64,000 nt of DNA. Source: Streptomyces caatingaensis. Lineage in GTDB: Bacteria > Actinomycetota > Actinomycetes > Streptomycetales > Streptomycetaceae. The translations under genes were made by a program, and so were the position numbers. The stretch is taken from assembly GCF_001187435.1 (NCBI RefSeq), contig NZ_LFXA01000010.1, positions 62,001-126,000 of the forward strand, written 5' to 3'. Below the pieces are notes generated by a model. The model saw only the letters and a list, made by a program, of their open reading frames with translations, was not told the origin of the DNA and ran no database searches. Shown here piece after piece: positions 53,611 to 61,685 of the stretch (position 1 is the first letter of the stretch; each line of letters starts with the position of its first letter).

Positions 53611-54396
53611 GTGACCACCACCGCAAACAGCGCCACCATCACCGCCCAGGACCGCTCCCAGAACCGACTCGACCAGACACACCCGATGAACGATTCAGCC
53701 ATGAACGCCGAGGGGCAGAAGCCCGCCCGCTCGCTCCCCGGGCGTCCACCGGGGATCCGGGCGGACAGCTCCGGTCTCACCGACCGGCAGCGCCGCGTGA
53801 TCGAGGTCATCCGGGATTCGGTCCAGCGCCGCGGCTACCCGCCGTCCATGCGCGAGATCGGCCAGGCGGTGGGGCTCTCCAGCACCTCCTCCGTGGCGCA
53901 CCAGCTGATGGCGCTGGAGCGCAAGGGCTTCCTCCGCCGGGATCCGCACCGCCCCCGCGCCTACGAGGTGCGCGGCTCCGACCAGCCCAGCTCCCAGCCG
54001 ACGGACACCACCGGCAAACCCGCCGCGTCGTACGTGCCCCTGGTCGGCCGGATCGCCGCCGGTGGCCCGATCCTCGCCGAGGAGTCCGTCGAGGACGTCT
54101 TCCCCCTCCCCCGCCAGCTCGTGGGCGACGGTGAGCTCTTCGTCCTCAAGGTGGTCGGCGACTCCATGATCGAGGCGGCCATCTGCGACGGGGACTGGGT
54201 CACGGTCCGCCGCCAGCCCGTCGCCGAGAACGGCGACATCGTGGCCGCCATGCTGGACGGCGAGGCCACGGTCAAGCGCTTCCGGCGCGAGGACGGCCAC
54301 GTCTGGCTTCTCCCGCACAACTCGGCCTACCAGCCGATTCCCGGCGACGAGGCGACGATCCTCGGCAAGGTCGTGGCGGTGCTGCGGCGCGTCTGA
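53611..54396 (+). CDS. lexA: LexA repressor
   Basis: The 261-residue protein has an N-terminal winged helix (~55-115: LTDRQRRVIEVIRDSVQRRGYPPSMREIGQAVGLSS). The C-terminal self-cleaving domain has the Ala150-Gly151 cut site (RIAAGG) and the catalytic Ser185 (GDSMIEAA)-Lys222 (TVKRF) dyad. The N-terminus has an extra ~50 residues before the DNA-binding domain, which is common in Streptomyces. The GTG at 53611 follows GAGAGGGG. It represses SOS genes, including itself, until RecA-induced cleavage. Confidence 0.96.
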   Translation: MTTTANSATITAQDRSQNRLDQTHPMNDSAMNAEGQKPARSLPGRPPGIRADSSGLTDRQRRVIEVIRDSVQRRGYPPSMREIGQAVGLSSTSSVAHQLMALERKGFLRRDPHRPRAYEVRGSDQPSSQPTDTTGKPAASYVPLVGRIAAGGPILAEESVEDVFPLPRQLVGDGELFVLKVVGDSMIEAAICDGDWVTVRRQPVAENGDIVAAMLDGEATVKRFRREDGHVWLLPHNSAYQPIPGDEATILGKVVAVLRRV

Positions 54397-54423
54397 GACG
54401 CCACCGCGACACCCCCTGGAGGC

Positions 54424-54457
54424 GGGCCCCGGAACCACTGCGCCGGTTCCGGGGCCC
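54424..54457 (+). terminator. lexA terminator
   Basis: A perfect 13-bp stem (GGGCCCCGGAACC / GGTTCCGGGGCCC) with an 8-nt loop is followed by TTGTATG. Confidence 0.85.
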
Positions 54458-54655
54458 TTGTATGTGCGGGGGCGGGGGCTTGGGCGGGGGCATTGGGCCG
54501 GGGTCTGTCCCTGGGGGCCGCCCAGGTGGGGCCGAGGCCCTGACCCCTCGGTGGTGCGGCGCCTTCCCCGCCGGGGTTCGGAGCCTCTGCCCGGGGGGCG
54601 GGAGGCCCGGCCATCGGGGTGCCGCGAGGCCCGGCCCGGGGTGCGCTGCCCCCGG

Positions 54656-54756
54656 CCCAGCGGGGTGGGCGCGAGCCCAGCGGGGTGGGCGCGAGCCCCA
54701 CGAGGTAGGCGCGAATCTCGCAAGGTAGGCCACGAGCCCAGCCGGCAGGCCCGAGG
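54656..54756. repeat. Degenerate ~20-bp tandem repeat (CCCAGCGGGGTGGGCGCGAG type), about five copies
   Basis: Two exact copies start at 54656 and 54676. Progressively diverged copies follow at 54696, 54716 and 54737. Confidence 0.8.
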
Positions 54757-55068
54757 GAGCAGCCGTCCAGTCGGCGAATCCGTGATGGCGGGGACGGCGC
54801 GGACGGCGCGTACCGCCGTTCCCGGCCGCACTCAGCCGCAGCCGGCCAGGCCCGGGCCGCTGCGGACGCCGCCCGTCAAGCCGCGCGCAAGGCACTCCCC
54901 GTCGATGCGCCCCCGGTGCCGGCGGGAGATGTGCGCTCCCGCGATGCGGGAGCGGCGCATTGCGAAGCAGGCGCATTGCGAAAGGAAATGGCCGATTCGT
55001 GGGCGGGGTTGAGCGGAGGCGTGAAGGCGTTGAAGGCGGAGGCTGAACGTCGAACGCTGAACCCTGAC

Positions 55069-55096
55069 CCCCGAACCCCGAACCCCGAACCCCGAA
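55069..55096. repeat. 7-bp tandem repeat (CCCCGAA), four exact copies
   Basis: CCCCGAA occurs at 55069, 55076, 55083 and 55090 without interruption. Confidence 0.9.
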
Positions 55097-55115
55097 CGCT
55101 CAACGCCGAGCGTTC
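55094..55115 (-). terminator. Hairpin at the end of the DinG-like gene
   Basis: GAACGCT pairs with AGCGTTC (7 bp, 8-nt loop). One arm overlaps the stop codon of the minus-strand helicase gene, so this is a weak terminator candidate. Confidence 0.4.
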
Positions 55116-57120
55116 AGCTCTTCGCCTCCTTGGCGGCAGCGTCAATCGCCGCCAGGGAACGGCGCACTTGATTCCGGTCGGTCGTATACCAGAAATCCGG
55201 GAGGGAAGCGCGCAGGAACGATCCGTAACGCGCCTTCTCCAGGCGCGGGTCGAGCACCGCGACGACCCCGCGGTCGCCGGACGCCCGGACGAGCCGGCCG
55301 GCGCCCTGGGCCATGAGCAGGGCCGCGTGGGTCGCCGCGACGGCCATGAAGCCGTTGCCGCCCGCCTGCTCCACGGCCCGCTGGCGGGCGCTCATCAGGG
55401 GGTCGTCGGGGCGCGGGAAGGGCACCCGGTCCATCACGACCAGCTGGCAGCTGGGCCCGGGCACGTCGACGCCCTGCCACAGGGAGAGCGTGCCGAACAG
55501 ACACGTACGGGCGTCACCGGCGAAGGTCTTGATCAACTCGCCGAGCGTCTCCTCGCCTTGGAGGAGGATCGGCAGGTCGAGCCGGCCGCGCAGCTCCTCG
55601 GCCGCCGCCTGGGCCGCGCGCATCGAGGAGAAGAGGCCCAGTGTGCGGCCCCCGGCCGCCTCGATCAGCTCGGCCAGCTCGTCGATCATGTCGGCCCGGC
55701 CGCCCTCCCGGCCCGGCTGGGCGAGGTGCTTGGCGACGTAGAGGATGCCCTGTTTGCGGTAGTCGAAGGGGGAGCCGACGTCCACGCCCTTCCACTCCGG
55801 CAGGTCCTCCCCCGTGACGCCCTCGGGTGCCAGGCCGAGCGAGGCGCCGACGCCGTTGAAGTCACCGCCGAGCTTGAGGGTGGCCGAAGTGAGCACCACC
55901 GAACGCTCGTTGAAGAGCTTCTCGCGCAGGAGCCCGGACACCGAGAGCGGCGCCACCCGCAGGGAAGCACCACTGGGCCGGAAAGCGGCTCCGCCGCGGA
56001 GGTCGTGCCGCTCGTACCAGACGACGTCGAACTCCGAGCCCTCCAGGATCCGCTCGGCCACCCCGTGCACGTTCTCGACCATGGCCAGGGCCTGCTTGCG
56101 GACGGCGTCCTCGTCCTGGACGGACTTGTCCCGGGTGTTCCCGATGGCCGTGATCACCGTACGGGCCGCGTCGCGCAGGGCCGCGAGCGCGTACCGCAAG
56201 TCCTCCGGGAGCTCCTCCAGGCGGCCCGGAAGGGCCAGCTCCATCAGCCGCTCGAAGCCCTCGGCCGCGGTCTGGAGCGCGTCGGCCGCCTTCTCGTCGA
56301 CGAGCTTGGCGGCCCGCTTCACGGCCCGGTCGACCTGGCCCGGCGTGAGCTCGCCGGTGGCGACGCCGGTGACCCGGGAGACCAGCTCGTGGGCCTCGTC
56401 GACGATCAGCACCTCGTGGCCCGGCAGGACCGGGGCGCCCTCGATCGCGTCGATGGCCAGCAGCGCGTGGTTGGTGACCACCACGTCCGCGAGCTTGGCG
56501 CGCTCGCGGGCCGCCTCGGCGAAGCACTCCGCCCCGTAGGCGCACTTGGAGGCCGACAGGCACTCCCGCGAGGTGACCGAGACCTGGGACCAGGCCCGGT
56601 CGGAGACGCCGGGGGTCAGGTCGTCGCGGTCGCCGGTCTCCGTCTCGTCCGCCCAGTCGCGCAGCCGCAGCAGGTCCTTGCCGAGGCGGCTGGTGGGGGC
56701 CGCGGCCTCCAGCGGGTCGAAGAGCCCCTCCTCCTCGTCCTGCGGCACGCCCTCGTGGAGCCGGTGCAGACACAGGTAGTTGGACCGGCCCTTGAGCATG
56801 GCGAACTCGGGGCGGCGGCGGAGCAGCGGATGCAGGGCTTCCACCGTGCGCGGCAGGTCGCGCTCGACGAGCTGGCGCTGGAGCGCCAGCGTCGCCGTGG
56901 CGACCACCACCCGCTCCCCGTGCGCGAGGGCCGGCACCAGGTAGCCGAGCGACTTGCCGGTGCCGGTGCCGGCCTGCACGAGCAGGTGGGACGTGCTGTC
57001 GATGGCCTCGGCCACGGCTTCGGCCATGGCGACCTGACCGGGACGCTCGGTGCCGCCGACGGCGGTGACCGCGGCGTGCAGCAGGTCGGTCAGTGAGGGC
57101 TGGGAGGAGGAGGCAGTCAT
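55114..57120 (-). CDS. dinG: ATP-dependent DNA helicase, DinG/XPD family
   Basis: The 668-residue superfamily 2 helicase has an iron-sulfur cluster. Walker A is AGTGTGKS (~50-57) and motif II is DEAH in LIVDEAHELVSR. Four cysteines between them (NYLC; CLSASKC; AEC) fit the 4Fe-4S site, and motif VI is QGAGRLVRA. DinG-type helicases unwind 5'-3' and help resolve R-loops and forked DNA. In E. coli dinG is SOS-induced, but no LexA box was seen directly upstream here, where only 71 nt separate it from the siderophore gene. The ATG at 57120 is adopted. Confidence 0.92.
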   Translation of the reverse strand: MTASSSQPSLTDLLHAAVTAVGGTERPGQVAMAEAVAEAIDSTSHLLVQAGTGTGKSLGYLVPALAHGERVVVATATLALQRQLVERDLPRTVEALHPLLRRRPEFAMLKGRSNYLCLHRLHEGVPQDEEEGLFDPLEAAAPTSRLGKDLLRLRDWADETETGDRDDLTPGVSDRAWSQVSVTSRECLSASKCAYGAECFAEAARERAKLADVVVTNHALLAIDAIEGAPVLPGHEVLIVDEAHELVSRVTGVATGELTPGQVDRAVKRAAKLVDEKAADALQTAAEGFERLMELALPGRLEELPEDLRYALAALRDAARTVITAIGNTRDKSVQDEDAVRKQALAMVENVHGVAERILEGSEFDVVWYERHDLRGGAAFRPSGASLRVAPLSVSGLLREKLFNERSVVLTSATLKLGGDFNGVGASLGLAPEGVTGEDLPEWKGVDVGSPFDYRKQGILYVAKHLAQPGREGGRADMIDELAELIEAAGGRTLGLFSSMRAAQAAAEELRGRLDLPILLQGEETLGELIKTFAGDARTCLFGTLSLWQGVDVPGPSCQLVVMDRVPFPRPDDPLMSARQRAVEQAGGNGFMAVAATHAALLMAQGAGRLVRASGDRGVVAVLDPRLEKARYGSFLRASLPDFWYTTDRNQVRRSLAAIDAAAKEAKS

Positions 57121-57191
57121 AGCCCTTCCACCCTACGGGGCGGCACCGACATCGCGGGGCTCCTCCGCGCCGCCCGCCGCCCCGGTCCGTC

Positions 57192-59003
57192 TCATCCGCC
57201 CGGCCCGGCAAGGGGGTTGGCGATCTCCGCCGGGCCCGCCCCGTCCGCCAGCAGCGCCGGGGAGCGCAGGACGGCGGTCTCCAGCAGATACCGGGGCAGC
57301 GGGGAGGACGCGGTGTCGCTCCGGGCGAGGAACCGGCGGAAGGCGGCCAGCGCGATCTCCTCGTCCAGCAGCCGCTGGGAGCCCAACGCCCCGATCAGTC
57401 CGAGGACGTTGTCGACCGCCAGGTGGTGGGCGAGCCGCTCGTCGGCGCGCGCGTCGGACAGGAACGCGCCGTTTCCCGCGCCGATGCCCGGGAGCCGTGC
57501 TTCGAGCTCCGCCCTCCGCGCCTCCCGGAGGCGGTGGCCGCCCCGGTGGCGGCCGCCGGCCGGCCAGCCGTCCGGGTCCAGGAGGACGAGGGTGTTCTGC
57601 TGGTGGGCGTCGAGGACGACGCCCGCCGCGCCGTCGAGCCACAGCACCGGGCGGACGACCGCCGACAGGTACCGCAGGAACCACTCGGTGGCGATCACGG
57701 CCCGCGGCCGCCCGGTGCGCAGGGCGAGCCGGGCGACGAGGTCGGCGAGCCGGGAGGCCATGGCGGGGTGGCCGGCCGGCGTCTCGCGGCCCGGCCAGGG
57801 GCGCAGCGCGGTGAGCCCCGCCAGGCAGACGGCGTCGTCGCCCGGGCCGAACGGATTGTGCCGGACGCCGGTGTCCAGGCCGGGCAGCGGCGTGCCGTCC
57901 GGGGCGTCCACGGCCAGCAGCGCCGGGTCGCGGACCACGTCGAAGCCCGGGCAGGCGGCGCGCCACCGCTCGGCCAGGCCGCTGCGCAGCAGCCGGTGCA
58001 GGGCGACGCCGCGGAGGGCGGCGGCGCGCAGCGGCTCCCGGCCGGTCCCGGCGATGTCCAGGCCGAGGGAGAGGCGGAGCATCGCGGGCGCGCCGGGACG
58101 GTGCACGGTGCGGACGGAGGAGGTGGGGTGCCAGGGCCCGCCCCGGGGCCCCAGGTCGTGGAGCAGCCCGTCGTCCAGCAGGCGGGCGACGACGGGGTCG
58201 TGGCGCAGGGTGCGGGCCTGCCACGGGTGCAGCGGGAGCGGCACGGTCTCGTCGGGCAGGTGGGTGCCGGGCGGCAGGAGGCGGGTGGTGAGGGCGGCCG
58301 CCTCGACGGGACGGCCGCGTTCCGTCCAGGCCGAGTCGGCGACCAGGACGGACCGGTGGACGGCGAGCCAGTGCAGCGGGAAGCCGCCCCGGGTCTCCGG
58401 CGAGTAGTGCGCGGCCTCCGCGGCGGTGAGCCCCTCGCGGCTCTTGGGGGCCGGGTGCAGGGGGTGTCCGAGGAGCGACGACTGCTCGCCGTGGAGGAAC
58501 AGGGCGGCGCCGTCCGGGTCGGCGGGGCGGGCCCGGCGGTGCTCGACGAAGGAGGCGGTGCGGCGGACCGAGTCGGCGACACGGGCGACGAGGTCGGCGG
58601 CGGTGGGCGCGGGGCGGTCCGGGCGGGACGCGGCGTGCGCGGCCTCCGCGGCGAGGAGGGCGGCGAGGGCGACGGCGTCCGGGGCGGGGGCGTCGGCGGG
58701 GGCGCCCGTGACCGTGGGGGTGCCGAAGCGGTGGGCGCCGGTCGCGGACCAGTAGCGGACGGGGACGTGGAGGACGATGCCGGTGGAACGGAGCGGCAGT
58801 TGCAGGCAGTTGCCCCGCGGCCGGGGCACGCGCCGCTCGCGGACCCAGCAGCGCAGCAGGTTGTCGCGGGCGGCGCTGTCGGCGGCGGTCCGGGGGTCGG
58901 GGTGGTCGAGGGGGTCCTGCGCGGGGCGCCCCGCGGGGACGCGGCCGCGGGGCACGACGGCCCGGGCGGCGGCCGTGGCGGCGGTGGTCAGGGGTGCCTT
59001 CAT
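57192..59003 (-). CDS. IucA/IucC family siderophore synthetase
   Basis: The 603-residue NIS synthetase joins a carboxylate to an amine or alcohol with ATP in siderophore assembly. Recognisable blocks are GHPLHPAPKSREG (ATP-binding region), PLHPWQ in the middle and DAHQQN (metal/substrate segment), followed by a C-terminal FhuF-like portion. The ATG at 59003 is used. It follows the aminotransferase-like gene on the same strand with a 25-nt gap, so the two form an operon. No transporter or other biosynthetic gene is adjacent. Confidence 0.92.
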   Translation of the reverse strand: MKAPLTTAATAAARAVVPRGRVPAGRPAQDPLDHPDPRTAADSAARDNLLRCWVRERRVPRPRGNCLQLPLRSTGIVLHVPVRYWSATGAHRFGTPTVTGAPADAPAPDAVALAALLAAEAAHAASRPDRPAPTAADLVARVADSVRRTASFVEHRRARPADPDGAALFLHGEQSSLLGHPLHPAPKSREGLTAAEAAHYSPETRGGFPLHWLAVHRSVLVADSAWTERGRPVEAAALTTRLLPPGTHLPDETVPLPLHPWQARTLRHDPVVARLLDDGLLHDLGPRGGPWHPTSSVRTVHRPGAPAMLRLSLGLDIAGTGREPLRAAALRGVALHRLLRSGLAERWRAACPGFDVVRDPALLAVDAPDGTPLPGLDTGVRHNPFGPGDDAVCLAGLTALRPWPGRETPAGHPAMASRLADLVARLALRTGRPRAVIATEWFLRYLSAVVRPVLWLDGAAGVVLDAHQQNTLVLLDPDGWPAGGRHRGGHRLREARRAELEARLPGIGAGNGAFLSDARADERLAHHLAVDNVLGLIGALGSQRLLDEEIALAAFRRFLARSDTASSPLPRYLLETAVLRSPALLADGAGPAEIANPLAGPGG

Positions 59004-59028
59004 ACGGTGCGGCGCCGTGCCGCCGGCG

Positions 59029-60150
59029 TCAGGCCGGGGCCGCGCCTGCCTCCTTCCGCGTGCTGACGGTCTTCGTGCCGGCGGTCTTCCGCGTCCTGGC
59101 GGTGGGCGGGCCGGGGAGCGGGACCGCGGCGATCGCGTCGCAGAGCCGGTCGAGCACGGCCTCCGCCTGCTCGTCGGTGATGGTCAGGGGCGGCAGGAGG
59201 CGCAGCACGGCGGGCCGGGCGTCGCAGGGCCCGACGATCAGGCCGCGCCGCAGGCAGGCGTGGCGCACGGCGGCCGCCGTGCCGGCGTCGGCGAACTCGA
59301 CGCCGAGGACGAGCCCGAGGCCGCGCACCTCGCGCACGGCCTCGTGGGCGAGCACGTCGCGGCGCAGCCGGGACAGGAGGCGGGCGCCCAGGCTCCGGGC
59401 GCGGTCGGCCAGGTGGTTCTCCCTGAGGTGGCGCAGGGTGGCGCCGCCCGCGGCCAGGGCGAGCCGGTTGCCGCGGAAGGGCTCCGGCGGTCCGGCGGGC
59501 AGGCCGTCGCCGTGGACGACGAGGGCCAGTGGCAGGCCGCCGCCGACCGCGCCGGACAGGGCCATCACGTCGGGGACGACGCCGCCGTGCTCGATGCCCC
59601 AGAACCTGCCGGTGCGGGCCGGGCCGGTGCGGGTCTCGTCGGCGACCAGGGGGACGGACCGGGCGGCGGCCTCGTCGCGCGCGCTCCGCAGCCGTTCCGC
59701 GCCGGTGACGAGCACGCCGTCCTCGTCATGGACGGCCGCGACGGCCTCGGCGCCGGGCACGGGCCCGAGCGCGGCGGCGAGCGCGGCCGCGCGGGAGGGC
59801 GCGCAGAAGCGGACGCGGGCCCGGCGGGCGAGGGGTTCCGGCAGCGTCGCGCGGAGTTCGGCGAGGAAGGCGTCGTGCAGGGGGCCGGGCACCCCGGAAT
59901 CCGGGAGGGCGCAGGAGTCCGGGACGGAGCGGACGGCCTCCAGCACGACGGGGTGGTTGTGGCCCAGCACCAGGGATCCGGCGCCGGGGAAGCAGTCCAG
60001 GTAGCGCCGGCCGTCGGCCCCTTCGATCGTCAGTCCACGGGCGCGCACCGGCACGATGGGCAGGGCGCGGGCGTGCGTGCGTGCCGTGCGCGCCCGCCGC
60101 GGACCCCCGCGCGTCGCCGGGAGCGCCGCCGGCGGCTGGGTCGAGGCCAC
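59029..60150 (-). CDS. Class III aminotransferase homologue lacking the PLP lysine (probably non-catalytic)
   Basis: The 373-residue protein has the N-terminal class III fold (GADGRRYLDCFPGAGSLVLGHNHP) and the C-terminal domain (VREVRGLGLVLGVEF). The DETRTGPARTGRFWG segment corresponds to DEVQTGFGRTG. The Schiff-base lysine, normally TLSKAxGGG, is Gly at residue 200 (ALSGAVGGG). About 70-100 residues of the usual PLP-phosphate/substrate region between FCAPSRAAAL and the DETRTG motif are also missing. The ancestor was probably a diaminobutyrate-type transaminase. The GTG at 60150 has GGAGGGGG upstream. It is the first gene of the siderophore pair. Confidence 0.85.
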   Translation of the reverse strand: MASTQPPAALPATRGGPRRARTARTHARALPIVPVRARGLTIEGADGRRYLDCFPGAGSLVLGHNHPVVLEAVRSVPDSCALPDSGVPGPLHDAFLAELRATLPEPLARRARVRFCAPSRAAALAAALGPVPGAEAVAAVHDEDGVLVTGAERLRSARDEAAARSVPLVADETRTGPARTGRFWGIEHGGVVPDVMALSGAVGGGLPLALVVHGDGLPAGPPEPFRGNRLALAAGGATLRHLRENHLADRARSLGARLLSRLRRDVLAHEAVREVRGLGLVLGVEFADAGTAAAVRHACLRRGLIVGPCDARPAVLRLLPPLTITDEQAEAVLDRLCDAIAAVPLPGPPTARTRKTAGTKTVSTRKEAGAAPA

Positions 60151-60420
60151 GTCCTGAGTCCCCCTCCTGATGAACGCCGGGATGAACGCCGAGGCTCCCC
60201 CGTACGTACCAACGACGCGGGGGCCGGGGGAACACGGGCGAAGGGCGAGAAGGTGCGGTATGCCACACAGGGGGCGGGCAGCCTGCCCCGCGTCCCGCCG
60301 CGTCGTCGTAGGGTGACCCTGCCCCGTCGCCGGGGCGGTGCATGACAAGTTCATCAGCCGTGCGCGCCGACGACCGGACGCGTGCGGGTCCATGTGTCAC
60401 AGAACGGGGGAATCCACTCC

Positions 60421-61632
60421 ATGCCATCCCAACGCCCGTCCCTGCTCCGCCGGCGAGCGCCGCGCGCCCTGGTCGCGGCCGCCGCGGCGACCGTGTTGGC
60501 GCTGACGGCCGCGGCCTGCGGTCCGTCCGACGACGAGGCGGCCGGCGGCGACAAGGCCTCCGCCTCGGCGGCCGCGCAGGACGACAGCACCCTCAAGCTT
60601 CCCAAGGGCCTCACCCTCAAGGACCTGGACAAGTGGAAGGGCGGCGCCTGGAAGAAGTGGGACAAGGAGCAATGGCTGCGTGAGGCCAGGGACTTCGTCA
60701 ACCCCATCATCGAGGGCCACTGGAAGCCCGGTTCGATGAAGGACGCCCATTCCAGCGACAAGACCCTCAAGGACGCCCCCGGCACCGCGCCCGGCGGCAT
60801 CGGCCAGGGCGACCAGGGCGTCACCGACCCCGAACCACGCCCGGTGCGGGCCAAGGAGGTCGGGAAGCCCTACCGGCAGCACGCGGCACCGGTGGGCAAG
60901 GTCTTCTTCGACAGCCCGCAGGGGCACATGGTCTGCTCGGCGACGGTCGTCAAGGACCCGGCGCACCCCGGCAAGTCCAACCTCGTCTGGACCGCGGGCC
61001 ACTGCGTCCACGCGGGCAAGAACGGCGGCTGGTACCGCAACATCGCCTTCGTCCCCTCCTACAACGACAAGGGCCTGCCCGCCTCCCAGGTCAACACCGC
61101 GCCGGTGCAGGACGTGGCGCCCTACGGCGTGTGGTGGGCGGACTGGGCCCAGACGTCCAGCCAGTGGATCACCCAGGGCGCGGAGACCGGCGGCGCGGGC
61201 GCGCCGTACGACTTCTCCGTGCTGCACGTGAAGCAGGAGCGGGGCACGGGCAAGTCGCTGGAGGAGACCGTCGGCACCGCGCTGGCGGTGGACTTCAACG
61301 CCCCGCAGGTGAAGTCCATCCGCACGATGGGGGCTTGGGGCTACCCGGCCGCGCCGCCCTACAACGGCCAGATGATGTACGACTGCATCGACAAGCCGGG
61401 CCGACTCTCCCTGGACGCCGCCCAGCCCACGATGTACCGCATCGGCTGCACCATGACCGGAGGCTCCTCGGGCGGCGGCTGGTTCGCCCCCGGTCCCGAC
61501 GGCAAGGCGGTGCTCGTCTCGAACACCTCCATCGGCCCGTCCGACAGCCGCTGGCTGGCCGGGCCGCACCTGGGCCCGGAGGCGAAGGGCGTCTACGACG
61601 CCATCAGCCGCAGGTTCGCCTCGGCCCGCTGA
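60421..61632 (+). CDS. Secreted trypsin-like serine protease/lipoprotein
   Basis: The 403-residue protein has an N-terminal export signal with a candidate lipobox ending TAAAC (Cys about residue 36). A linker rich in Lys, Ala, Asp and Gly (~40-140) follows. The protease domain has His194 (WTAGHC), an Asp in PYDFSVLHV and Ser350 in GGSSGGGW. Such extracellular proteases with a SSGG serine loop are common in Streptomyces. The ATG at 60421 follows GGGGGAA. It is divergent from the siderophore pair, and a strong terminator follows. Confidence 0.9.
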   Translation: MPSQRPSLLRRRAPRALVAAAAATVLALTAAACGPSDDEAAGGDKASASAAAQDDSTLKLPKGLTLKDLDKWKGGAWKKWDKEQWLREARDFVNPIIEGHWKPGSMKDAHSSDKTLKDAPGTAPGGIGQGDQGVTDPEPRPVRAKEVGKPYRQHAAPVGKVFFDSPQGHMVCSATVVKDPAHPGKSNLVWTAGHCVHAGKNGGWYRNIAFVPSYNDKGLPASQVNTAPVQDVAPYGVWWADWAQTSSQWITQGAETGGAGAPYDFSVLHVKQERGTGKSLEETVGTALAVDFNAPQVKSIRTMGAWGYPAAPPYNGQMMYDCIDKPGRLSLDAAQPTMYRIGCTMTGGSSGGGWFAPGPDGKAVLVSNTSIGPSDSRWLAGPHLGPEAKGVYDAISRRFASAR

Positions 61633-61641
61633 GCGCATGAG

Positions 61642-61672
61642 AAGGGCCCGCCCCCGAGGGGAGCGGGCCCTT
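61642..61672. terminator. Bidirectional hairpin terminator
   Basis: AAGGGCCCGC pairs with GCGGGCCCTT (10 bp) with an inner CCC/GGG stem. It lies between the convergent protease and hflX genes. Confidence 0.85.
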
Positions 61673-61685
61673 CCGCGTACGGACG

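Larger units (their letters stand above)
54458..55113. other. Repeat-rich spacer between lexA and dinG
   Basis: This 656-nt spacer has no supported gene. It contains a 20-bp tandem repeat (54656-54756), paired GCGCATTGCGAA elements near 54956 and 54971, and a 7-bp tandem repeat (55069-55096). Pro/Arg-rich frames on both strands come from these repeats. Confidence 0.65.

Noticed and set aside
54272..54976. Minus-strand frame of about 234 codons between lexA and dinG
   Set aside because: It is a repeat-derived Pro/Arg/Gly sequence, overlaps lexA and its terminator, and has no ribosome site.
60311..60321. Iron box upstream of the siderophore pair (AGGGTGACCCT palindrome)
   Set aside because: It lacks the TTAGG core of the DmdR1 consensus and matches at too few positions.
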